Assembly (NCBI GenBank): GCA_002298155.1
Contig: DBME01000309.1
Span: 1 to 7,172, forward strand
Origin: Holophagaceae bacterium UBA706
Lineage (GTDB): Bacteria > Acidobacteriota > Holophagae > Holophagales > Holophagaceae
DNA: 7,172 nt
Direction of reading: 5' to 3'
Shown: in pieces, positions 1 through 7,172 of the stretch
Layout of the letters: every line of letters starts with the position of its first letter
Numbering within the stretch: position 1 is the stretch's first letter
Position numbers and translations under genes: made by a program
Notes under the pieces: generated by a model
The model's database searches: none
What the model was told of the DNA's origin: nothing
Seen by the model: the letters and a program-made list of their open reading frames with translations, nothing else

Positions 1-137
1 GAGGAGCCGAGGATCGCCGAGAACAAGAAAAGGATTGGATTGCCGGGATTGCCTGCTTGTCCACCTGCCTCCATTGGAGAGGTCCCCAGGGGCCCATCAT
101 TTTGATGAGCGGCTGGCCCGGTCGGCACAATGCATGA
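1..137. other. Left-edge stretch with no convincing gene
   Basis: I see no supportable gene here. The three forward frames run from the window edge to stops near 103-105, 133-135 and 140-142, and their translations (for example one rich in K, R and P) do not resemble a known protein end. One reverse frame stays open to the left edge, with a possible ATG near 73, but it lacks a clear ribosome binding site. The stretch could be the tail of an upstream gene, a short reverse gene start, or plain intergenic DNA. The pentamer GATTG or its close variants occurs three times around 33-51; I give it no meaning. Confidence 0.3.
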
Positions 138-140
138 AGT

Positions 141-166
141 AAGTATTAATATATTTTTATTTATCA
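141..166 (+). promoter_or_regulatory. AT-rich block, probable promoter region of the small exported gene
   Basis: Twenty-six bases made almost wholly of A and T stand out sharply from GC-rich surroundings. They contain several -10-like hexamers, the best being TATATT at 150-155 (five of six against TATAAT). No good -35 box lies at the usual distance: positions 127-132 read ACAATG, a poor match. The block lies about 80-105 bases upstream of the start codon at 246, which would give a long leader. A promoter or upstream activating (UP-like) element is the simplest reading, but the exact start of transcription cannot be read from sequence. Confidence 0.4.
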
Positions 167-193
167 ACTGGCTCGTCGATTGCTTGGGAAGGT

Positions 194-230
194 GGTCCCC
201 CCAGGCTCCCATGAGCCTTGGCGTGGGACC
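194..230 (+). promoter_or_regulatory. Strong hairpin in the 5' leader of the small exported gene
   Basis: Bases 194-199 (GGTCCC) pair with 225-230 (GGGACC). Inside, 201-208 (CCAGGCTC) pairs with 213-221 (GAGCCTTGG) with one bulged T. The loop is four bases, CCAT (209-212). The base of the stem ends only two bases before the purine-rich ribosome binding site (233-238). There is no T run after it, so it is not a standard intrinsic terminator. Likely roles are 5'-end mRNA stabilisation or control of translation by a protein or RNA; which one is inference. Confidence 0.55.
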
Positions 231-245
231 CTGAGGAGTCCACGC

Positions 246-677
246 ATGAGAATCTCTCGAATTACCTTGGTGACGGCCGCCTTGGCCCTTTCGCCCGTAG
301 CTGCCTTCGCTGTGACCGGGATCTTCGATCGCGCCACCGTCATGAATGTCTCCCCGGACATTCCCGCGGCGGAAGGCAAGGTCAAGTTCAACAAGACCGA
401 CGATGGAAACATTTCCATCAACCTGTCGATCAAGTACCTGGCCGATCCCCAGAAGCTCCAGCCGCCCTCCGCAGTCTATGTCGTCTGGGTCAGCAAGGAC
501 AAGGATTCCCCGGCCCAGAACATCGGTGCCATCCGCATCGACAAGGAGCGCGCAGGCTCGCTCAAGTCGGTGACGCCGCTCCACACCTTCCAGCTGTTCG
601 TCACGGCGGAGGCCGCCGGCCAGGTCCAGGAACCCACCGGTGTCCGGCTTCTGTGGATCGATTACAACACCGAGTAA
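246..677 (+). CDS. Small exported protein resembling the RskA C-terminal (anti-sigma extracytoplasmic) domain
   Basis: The product has 143 residues and is predicted to be exported to the periplasm or cell surface. Residues 1-22 form a signal peptide: R2 and R5, a hydrophobic core, and an AFA cleavage motif before V23. I chose the ATG at 246 because GAGGAG at 233-238 lies seven bases upstream and the signal peptide begins exactly there; the frame is open from a TTG at 180 but that lacks a binding site. The mature part has a pattern I associate with the RskA C-terminal domain: a YVVW strand near residue 79, a NIGAIRID strand near 97, then FVTAE followed by PTG and a final hydrophobic strand. 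Family members normally carry an N-terminal zinc-binding anti-sigma domain and a membrane helix, and both are missing here. It may therefore be a free-standing beta-sandwich of this fold with unknown function. The domain assignment is by eye and moderate to weak; the coding call is firm. Confidence 0.8.
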   Translation: MRISRITLVTAALALSPVAAFAVTGIFDRATVMNVSPDIPAAEGKVKFNKTDDGNISINLSIKYLADPQKLQPPSAVYVVWVSKDKDSPAQNIGAIRIDKERAGSLKSVTPLHTFQLFVTAEAAGQVQEPTGVRLLWIDYNTE

Positions 678-685
678 CGCTGTAC

Positions 686-711
686 CGCGCCATGGCCTCC
701 GCCGTGGCGTG
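686..711 (+). terminator. Hairpin after the small exported gene, possible terminator
   Basis: Nine bases after the stop codon, CGCGCCATGG (686-695) pairs with CCGTGGCGTG (702-711) through a ten-base stem with G-T wobbles, closing a six-base loop. No T tract follows, so it is at best a non-canonical terminator or a 3' end stabiliser. Together with the leader hairpin at 194-230 it would bracket the transcript of a single small gene. Confidence 0.35.
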
Positions 712-816
712 ATCCGATCGACGGGGGACCTCGGGTAGGATGGAGCTTCCACCTCCATCTCCCGATGGCCCCGGTTCCTGGCCCGGGCTGTCCTACGACC
801 CGCACCAAGGACCCCC

Positions 817-2319
817 ATGCGCCCCTTCCTTCCCTTGGCAATCATCCCGGCCATGGTCTGCCTGGCCCAGGCTCCCGCCCCCTATTCCCCCGAGGACCGC
901 GCGCTCCTCTGGAAGGAGGCGATGATCACCCACGATGGGATGGCCTACAAATACATCGTCCACACCTTTCCCACGCGGGCCGAGGCCGAGGCCTTCGCGG
1001 CCAAGCCCTACCTGACCCGGAAGAACACCCGGGGGCAGGTCTTCGACCTGCGCTACGTCGAGATCCCCATGGCTCTCCGTTCCAGGATCGCCAGCCTGGG
1101 GAAGGGGATCCTATCCGAGCCCCTCGCCTACGGCGGATCGTGGTTGATGGTGGAGTTGCAGGATCGCAACCAGCGGATGCTGGACCGGTCCACGGATGTG
1201 GACAAGTGGCTTGCGACGTACGCCGCCACCTGTCTGCCCACGGCCCAGGCCCTGCGCACCGACCCTGAGCTGGTGGCCCGGGGTGTCCTGAACTGGCTGC
1301 GCACCCCCGCGGACCTGAACAAAGCCCTGGACAGCGGGGCCATCAAGCCAGCCCAGCTGGACATGCCCACCTCGAGCGGCGCGCCGCTGGTGTACCTGGC
1401 CGTGATCCGCAAGGATCCGGAGTTCCTGGAGGCCCTCCTGTCCCATGGCGCCTCCACCGAGGCGCCCGGGGACAGGGGTCCCCTCTCCGTGGCCGTCGCG
1501 CTCCAGAACACGGAGCTGATCCGGATCCTTCTGGCGCACAAGGCCAATCCCAACGGCCTCCCGGACAACCCCGCACCCATCCTGGTGGCCGCCGCCAACG
1601 GAGACGGGGCCATGATGAGGACCCTCCTGGCCGCGGGGGCCGACATCCTGGCCACCCGGCGCGAGCGCGACGTCTTCCCCATCCAGAACTGCCTGCTGTA
1701 CTACCTCCCGGACCACGACGATGCCCTGTACGGGTGGGCGCGCCAGGAAATGGAGGCGGCGCTGGAGAAGACCCGGACGGTGGCATGGTCCGCCTGGATC
1801 GAGCAGGGCGGACGCCGCCAGCCCATCCAGGACGGGGCGGTGGTGACCCTGAAGAAGGCGCCGTTCCGCATCGTCATGCGCAAGGGGCCGCGGCACGGCT
1901 TCCGGATCTTCACGACGGAGGACACCGCCCTGGCGGCGCGCATGAAGGAGGTGCCCTTCCGGCGCACCCTTCTCGACTTCGCCCGCATCGGCGCGGCCGG
2001 GCCGGACTCCACGTGGCTGGGCGTTTCGGACCTCACGATGAAAGAGGGTGTCCTGAACTATTCCGCCACCACCCAGGAACTCGCATACTCCAGCGACCCG
2101 GAACGGAACCGGGGCGTGAAGCGCTCCGTGGTCAAAGGGAAGGAGGAGTTCACCTACGAGGTCACCGAATTCCTCTTTGATGACCGGGATCCCAAGGAAG
2201 TGCCCATCAAGGCCTATGCCGGGCCCGGACTGGTCATGGCCGCGGGTCTCCTGCCCGACCTGGGCCGGGGGGCGGACCTCTACAAGCCGGCGGTCTTCCG
2301 GATCACGTTCAAGCCTTGA
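817..2319 (+). CDS. Exported ankyrin-repeat protein with a degenerate parvulin-like N-terminal part
   Basis: The product has 500 residues. The start ATG at 817 has AAGGA at 807-811 five bases upstream. Residues 1-19 look like a signal peptide (hydrophobic, ending AQA before P20). C15 is not in a proper lipobox, so I do not call a lipoprotein. Residues about 35-120 resemble the ends of a PpiC/parvulin isomerase domain: a strand followed by TRAEAEAFA at 53-61, then LGKGILSEPLAYGGSWLMVEL at about 94-114, with the middle and expected catalytic residues shortened or lost. Three ankyrin-type repeats follow at about 188-216, 221-247 and 252-279, with signatures such as LLSHGAS, LLAHKANPN and LLAAGAD; a worn fourth may run on to about 315. 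Residues 320-500 form a beta-rich domain I do not recognise. Ankyrin repeats bind other proteins, so a periplasmic binding or scaffold role is plausible but unproven. A TAGGAT at 736-741 is a possible -10 box without a clear -35. The last 11 bases overlap the end of the opposite-strand gene. Confidence 0.85.
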   Translation: MRPFLPLAIIPAMVCLAQAPAPYSPEDRALLWKEAMITHDGMAYKYIVHTFPTRAEAEAFAAKPYLTRKNTRGQVFDLRYVEIPMALRSRIASLGKGILSEPLAYGGSWLMVELQDRNQRMLDRSTDVDKWLATYAATCLPTAQALRTDPELVARGVLNWLRTPADLNKALDSGAIKPAQLDMPTSSGAPLVYLAVIRKDPEFLEALLSHGASTEAPGDRGPLSVAVALQNTELIRILLAHKANPNGLPDNPAPILVAAANGDGAMMRTLLAAGADILATRRERDVFPIQNCLLYYLPDHDDALYGWARQEMEAALEKTRTVAWSAWIEQGGRRQPIQDGAVVTLKKAPFRIVMRKGPRHGFRIFTTEDTALAARMKEVPFRRTLLDFARIGAAGPDSTWLGVSDLTMKEGVLNYSATTQELAYSSDPERNRGVKRSVVKGKEEFTYEVTEFLFDDRDPKEVPIKAYAGPGLVMAAGLLPDLGRGADLYKPAVFRITFKP

Positions 2320-3163
2320 CCCGGAGCTCCACGGGCGTCACGACGTACTTCCCCTTGGGATCCCGGCTCACCGTTCCGGCCGGGACGGTGGGGTCGTGCT
2401 CGAAGATGAGGATCGTGTCCGTGCCGGCGGCCTCATCCAGGAGCTTCATGCGCTCCTCGAGGCAGGTGACCACGTCGATGTCGTAGCCCATGACCCAGGC
2501 GGGCTGGATGTGGTGGGAGGTGGGGATGAGGTCCGCGAGGTAGACCAGCTTTCGGCCCCCGCCTTCCAGCACCACGGCCTGGAGGCCGGGGGTATGGCCG
2601 GGTACCGGACGAACGGAGAGGCCGGGGAGAATCTCCTTGGCGCCGTGGACCAGGTCCAGGAGGCCGGCGGCCTGGAGGGGCTCCCAGTTCTTGGGGAGGT
2701 ACGAGGCCCGCTCCCGGATGGAGGCGGTGCGGGCGTTCTCCAGGTCCCGGGCCTGGAGGACGTACCGGGCCTTGGGGAAGGAGGGGACCGGTTCGCCGGC
2801 CTCGTTGAGGCGCGTGGAGCCGCCGGCGTGGTCGAAATGCAGATGGGTGAGGATCACCAGGTCGATGTCCTCGGGGCGCACGCCCTCCTTGGCCAGGTTG
2901 GCGTCCAGGATGCCCCGGCCCTCGAACTTGAAGCGGGCCATGAAGGCATCCGTCTCCTTGTCGCCGTTGCCTGTGTCCACCAGGACGGTGTGGCCGTGGC
3001 CCCGCAGGAGGAGGCAGTTGGTGTCCATGAGGATCTGGTTCTCGGCGTCGGCCGGGCAGAGCTTGTCCCAGACGACCTTGGGGACGGTGCCGAACATGCT
3101 GCCCCCGTCCAGGCGGAACGTCCCGCCGCTGAGGACCCGCACCTCCCAATCGCCCATCTTCAT
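2309..3163 (-). CDS. MBL-fold metallo-hydrolase, YtnP/lactonase-like
   Basis: The product has 284 residues from the chosen start. It is a metallo-beta-lactamase-fold hydrolase with the full two-metal set: THLHFDH at 106-112 (H107, H109, D111, H112), H190 in PGHTPG, D211 in LADLIPT and H256 in FEHDP. The family-typical VLVDTGNGD strand is at 60-68 and the FGTVPK start region at 24-29. Together with the PAWVMGYDID segment at 221-230 these place it nearest the YtnP-like or methyl-parathion-hydrolase-like branch, some of whose members open acyl-homoserine lactones. The real substrate cannot be read here, and a broader esterase or lactonase role is possible. There is no signal peptide, so it is probably cytoplasmic. 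An ATG at 3178 would add five residues but has no ribosome binding site, whereas GGAGGT precedes the ATG at 3163. It is the last gene of a possible three-gene minus-strand operon. Its stop at 2309-2311 lies inside the ankyrin gene, an 11-base tail-to-tail overlap. Confidence 0.88.
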   Translation of the reverse strand: MKMGDWEVRVLSGGTFRLDGGSMFGTVPKVVWDKLCPADAENQILMDTNCLLLRGHGHTVLVDTGNGDKETDAFMARFKFEGRGILDANLAKEGVRPEDIDLVILTHLHFDHAGGSTRLNEAGEPVPSFPKARYVLQARDLENARTASIRERASYLPKNWEPLQAAGLLDLVHGAKEILPGLSVRPVPGHTPGLQAVVLEGGGRKLVYLADLIPTSHHIQPAWVMGYDIDVVTCLEERMKLLDEAAGTDTILIFEHDPTVPAGTVSRDPKGKYVVTPVELRVKA

Positions 3164-3167
3164 GGAG

Positions 3168-3173
3168 ACCTCC
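3168..3173 (-). promoter_or_regulatory. Ribosome binding site that sets the start of the lactonase-like gene
   Basis: Read on the minus strand this is GGAGGT, four bases before the ATG at 3163. It lies within the coding stretch that would exist if the upstream ATG at 3178 were used, and that ATG has only CCTGG in front of it. The SPFH gene upstream uses the same arrangement (GGAGGT, four bases, ATG), which supports this choice. Confidence 0.7.
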
Positions 3174-3194
3174 GGCATCCAGGATAATCCGGAA

Positions 3195-3209
3195 TGTCTC
3201 CTTGAGACA
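3195..3209. repeat. Short perfect inverted repeat between SPFH and lactonase-like genes
   Basis: TGTCTC and GAGACA flank a three-base centre, CTT. It lies in the 59-base gap after the SPFH stop codon and 32-46 bases before the start of the next gene. A weak -10-like TATCCT (minus strand, 3181-3186) lies just downstream of it. It could be an operator, a transcript hairpin between two cistrons, or chance. No T run follows on the minus strand, so a normal terminator is unlikely. Confidence 0.3.
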
Positions 3210-3222
3210 GCCTCTCAGGATC

Positions 3223-3993
3223 CTATTTGGACGTGAACTTGTCGAAGGCCTTCATGAGTTCCATGGGCAGGGGGAAGACGATGGTGCTGTTCTTCTCCAC
3301 GGCGATCTCGGTGAGGGTCTGCAGGTAGCGCATCTGGATGGCCACGGGGTTCTGGCTGATCTTGTCGGCGGCTTCCAGGAGCTGCTGGCTGGCCAGGAGC
3401 TCGCCCTCGGCGGCGATGATCTTGGCGCGCTTCTCGCGCTCGGCCTCGGCCTGCTTGCCCATGGCGCGCTGGATCTGCTCGGGCAGGTCCACGGACTTGA
3501 GCTCGACGCTGGTGACCTCGACGCCCCAGGGCTCCGTGGAACGGTCGATGATCTCCCGCAGGCGGACGCTGAGCTTCTCCCGGTCGGCCAGGAGCTCGTC
3601 GAGGCTCACCTCGCCCAGCACGGAGCGCAGGGTGGTCTGGGCGATCTGGCTGGTGGCGTAGAAGTAGTTCTCGACGCCGATGATGGCCTGCTTCGTGTCC
3701 AGGACCTTGAAGTAGACCACCGCGCTGACCTTGAGGCTGACGTTGTCGCGGGTGATGATGTCCTGGCTGGGCACGTCCAGCACCACGGTGCGCATGCTGA
3801 CCACCACGGCCTTCTGGAAGGGGCGGAACACGAAGATGAGCCCGGGGCCCTTGGGCACCTGGCCCACCTTGCCCAGGGTGAAGATGACGGCGCGCTCGTA
3901 CTCGTTGATCACCCGGATGCAGGACAGCAGCCAGATGACGATGACGAAGATGGCAAACGCTGAACAGCCAAGGCCTTGCATTACGTCGGGCAT
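3223..3993 (-). CDS. SPFH-domain membrane protein, stomatin/slipin family
   Basis: The product has 256 residues, the usual size for bacterial slipins. A single membrane helix lies at about 9-28, followed by the stomatin signature region: [14 protein letters not shown] at 29-42, then [12 protein letters not shown] at 48-59. The SPFH domain proper runs to about 175, with [14 protein letters not shown] at 73-86 and the [18 protein letters not shown] segment at 154-171. A charged, alanine-rich coiled coil follows at about 172-212, then a conserved C-terminal tail containing STIVFPLP at 236-243. Such proteins form large membrane-bound rings in lipid microdomains and often partner with NfeD proteins or membrane proteases. 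No NfeD gene lies next to it here: its neighbours on the same strand are two metallo-hydrolases. The ATG at 3993 is preceded by GGAGGT (3998-4003) at four bases. Assignment to the family is firm; its partner and client are unknown. Confidence 0.93.
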   Translation of the reverse strand: MPDVMQGLGCSAFAIFVIVIWLLSCIRVINEYERAVIFTLGKVGQVPKGPGLIFVFRPFQKAVVVSMRTVVLDVPSQDIITRDNVSLKVSAVVYFKVLDTKQAIIGVENYFYATSQIAQTTLRSVLGEVSLDELLADREKLSVRLREIIDRSTEPWGVEVTSVELKSVDLPEQIQRAMGKQAEAEREKRAKIIAAEGELLASQQLLEAADKISQNPVAIQMRYLQTLTEIAVEKNSTIVFPLPMELMKAFDKFTSK

Positions 3994-4034
3994 GGGAACC
4001 TCCAGGGTTTTGCCTTATTCTGGCAGATGCCGGC

Positions 4035-4048
4035 CCGGACGGGTCCGG
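4035..4048. repeat. Intercistronic hairpin between glyoxalase-like and SPFH genes
   Basis: CCGGAC and GTCCGG are perfect inverted copies separated by two G bases; in practice a five-pair stem with a four-base loop. It begins two bases after the minus-strand stop codon at 4051-4053 and lies ahead of the ribosome binding site of the SPFH gene. No T run follows on the minus strand, so it may stabilise or separate transcript segments instead of ending transcription. Confidence 0.3.
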
Positions 4049-4050
4049 TT

Positions 4051-4674
4051 TCAGCGATGAACGTACGGATTGCCGTTCGCTTCCTCGCCGATGGTGGTGG
4101 CCGGACCGTGCCCTGGGATCACCAGGGTGGCGTCGGGCAGGGGGTAGAGCTCCCGGCGGATGCTCTCCTCCAGGTGGTCCCAGCTGCCGCCCCAGAGATC
4201 CGTGCGGCCCACGCCGCCCTGGAAGAGGGTGTCCCCCGCCAGGACCACGCCGCCGCGCTCGAATTCCCCATGGAAGCAGCAGGATCCGGGCGTGTGGCCC
4301 GGGGTGTGGAGCGTGGCGAGGCCCAGGTGGACCTCCCCGTGGGCCAGGGCCACGGTCTCCGGCCGGGGAATGGGATCCATGCCGAAGATCCCCGTCTGCA
4401 TATCCAGGGCGTCCAGGAGGAAATCGTCGCCCGGGTGGAGGTGGGCCGGGCACTGCCAGAGCTCCTGGAGCTCCCGTGTGGCCCCCACGTGGTCGAAGTG
4501 GGCGTGGGTGTGCAGCAGGGCGGAGACCCGGAAGCCCAGCTCCTTGACCCGGGCCGCGATGCGGGCGCCTTCCCCGCCGGGGTCCACCACGACCCCCAGG
4601 GCCCGTTCGGGATCCCAGAGGAGGGTGCAGTTGCAGCCCAGGGGGCCTACGGGGAAGGATTCGAGCTTGAGCAC
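4051..4674 (-). CDS. Glyoxalase-II-like MBL-fold hydrolase (YcbL/GloC type)
   Basis: The product has 207 residues, close to the length of the short YcbL/GloC-type glyoxalase II proteins and shorter than classical GloB, because it lacks the C-terminal glutathione-binding helical domain. The metal-site motifs are complete: HTHAHFDH at 55-62 (H57, H59, D61, H62), H127 in TPGHTPG, D148 in AGDTLF and H189 in PGHGP. The stretch GGVGRTDL at 153-160 and the closing TTIGEE and NPYV motifs are typical of this family. Members hydrolyse thioesters such as S-lactoylglutathione in methylglyoxal detoxification, or similar substrates where glutathione is absent. The start is GTG at 4674, with GGAG (4682-4685 on the opposite strand) seven bases upstream. 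It has no signal peptide and is expected in the cytoplasm. It is the first gene of the minus-strand cluster and is transcribed away from the histidine kinase gene. Confidence 0.9.
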   Translation of the reverse strand: MLKLESFPVGPLGCNCTLLWDPERALGVVVDPGGEGARIAARVKELGFRVSALLHTHAHFDHVGATRELQELWQCPAHLHPGDDFLLDALDMQTGIFGMDPIPRPETVALAHGEVHLGLATLHTPGHTPGSCCFHGEFERGGVVLAGDTLFQGGVGRTDLWGGSWDHLEESIRRELYPLPDATLVIPGHGPATTIGEEANGNPYVHR

Positions 4675-4705
4675 GGGACGACTCCGGGACGGACCACGTT
4701 TGAAT

Positions 4706-4734
4706 CCGGCGAATCATTTCTCGAAATACGCCGG
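4706..4734. promoter_or_regulatory. Imperfect dyad in the divergent promoter region
   Basis: CCGGCG (4706-4711) and CGCCGG (4729-4734) are perfect inverted copies, and inside them ATTTC (4716-4720) mirrors GAAAT (4723-4727). The inner and outer axes are offset by about 1.5 bases because the spacers differ (four bases and one). It lies midway in the 118-base gap between the glyoxalase-like gene and the kinase gene, next to the -10-like sequence at 4744-4752. A shared operator is a natural reading; a hairpin in the leader of the minus-strand transcript is the alternative. Confidence 0.4.
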
Positions 4735-4743
4735 GGTTGCGAC

Positions 4744-4752
4744 TAGATTATG
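4744..4752. promoter_or_regulatory. Candidate -10 elements on both strands
   Basis: On the plus strand TAGATT (4744-4749) matches TATAAT at four of six positions. On the minus strand CATAAT (4752-4747) matches at five of six. Neither has a convincing -35 box at 17 bases. They lie in the only long gap between the divergent genes, where promoters are expected, and this placement is most of the support. Confidence 0.22.
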
Positions 4753-4792
4753 GGCTACTCCAGTCTCCCAGTCTTCCAGCTCAGAGATTCCC

Positions 4793-7128
<2,336 letters not shown>

Positions 7129-7132
<4 letters not shown>

Positions 7133-7172
7133 CCGAGCGGGAGCCGGCCCGCATCCTGGTGGTGGACGATGT
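7129..7172 (+). CDS. Start of a receiver-domain protein, cut by the window edge
   Basis: Only 14 full codons are present. They encode a short lead-in followed by ARILVVDD, the first strand and the acidic pair of a response-regulator receiver domain. The ATG overlaps the kinase stop codon (ATGA), and GGAGGAGG at 7115-7122 lies six bases upstream, so translation is probably coupled and the protein is likely a partner of the kinase. The output domain, if any, lies beyond the window; it could be a single-domain regulator, a cyclase-type regulator or another hybrid kinase. Confidence 0.85.

Noticed and set aside
194..230. Leader hairpin as an intrinsic terminator or attenuator
   Set aside because: No T run follows, and no alternative antiterminator pairing or leader peptide is evident.
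180..245. TTG at 180 as start of the small exported gene
   Set aside because: It has no ribosome binding site, would place 22 residues with no signal-peptide character before the signal peptide, and runs through the leader hairpin.
817..876. Lipoprotein signal in the ankyrin protein around C15
   Set aside because: The residues before the cysteine (A-M-V) do not form a lipobox; a normal signal peptidase site (AQA) four residues later fits better.
3164..3178. ATG at 3178 as start of the lactonase-like gene
   Set aside because: No ribosome binding site precedes it, while GGAGGT stands at the right distance before the ATG at 3163 and would otherwise be coding.
2177..3187. Plus-strand open frame of about 336 codons
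   Set aside because: It overlaps the complete lactonase-like gene in antisense and its translation has the low-complexity look of a shadow frame, with no family motif.
3215..4717. Minus-strand frame of about 500 codons spanning the SPFH and glyoxalase-like genes
   Set aside because: It is an off-frame reading of both genes, rich in R, G, P and H, whereas the other frames give clear family motifs.
4160..4792. In-frame upstream extension of the kinase gene
   Set aside because: The added 211 residues are rich in R, S and P and are antisense to the well-supported glyoxalase-like gene; the natural start before the membrane helix is 4793.

Overview
The window is GC-rich bacterial DNA with tightly packed genes. 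It carries six complete protein-coding genes and the first codons of a seventh. Base composition, gene style (a secreted ankyrin protein, a CHASE8-type hybrid histidine kinase) and clear GGAGG-like ribosome binding sites would fit an environmental Gram-negative bacterium. My best guess is Acidobacteriota of the Holophaga/Geothrix kind; Myxococcota or another high-GC delta-proteobacterial lineage is possible. This is inference from general appearance, since the window holds no rRNA or marker gene.

Layout, left to right. Positions 1-245 hold no convincing gene but do hold a conspicuous AT-rich block (141-166) and a strong hairpin (194-230) directly in front of the ribosome binding site of the first gene. 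The first gene (246-677, +) encodes a small exported protein resembling the extracytoplasmic domain of RskA-type anti-sigma factors, without the anti-sigma part. Next is a 500-residue exported ankyrin-repeat protein (817-2319, +) whose N-terminal part looks like a decayed parvulin-type peptidyl-prolyl isomerase domain. It converges on, and overlaps by 11 bases, a minus-strand cluster. In transcription order that cluster is a glyoxalase-II-like metallo-hydrolase (4674-4051), a stomatin/slipin SPFH membrane protein (3993-3223) and a YtnP/lactonase-like metallo-hydrolase (3163-2309). The gaps are 57 and 59 bases, so the three could form one operon.

A 118-base divergent intergenic region separates this cluster from a plus-strand signalling operon. 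It contains an imperfect dyad (4706-4734) and -10-like sequence on both strands. The signalling operon starts with a 779-residue membrane hybrid histidine kinase (4793-7132) with the order TM-CHASE8-like-TM-HAMP-HisKA-HATPase-REC-REC. It overlaps by ATGA with a gene whose first residues are those of another receiver domain (7129 to the window edge). No HPt domain is visible, so the phosphate route from the kinase to its two receivers and the downstream regulator is open.

I see no mobile element, CRISPR array, tRNA or rRNA, and no clear new multi-gene system. The best leads are the hairpin leader of the small exported gene, the dyad between the divergent operons, the domain make-up of the ankyrin protein, and the SPFH gene placed between two metallo-hydrolase genes without a visible NfeD partner.
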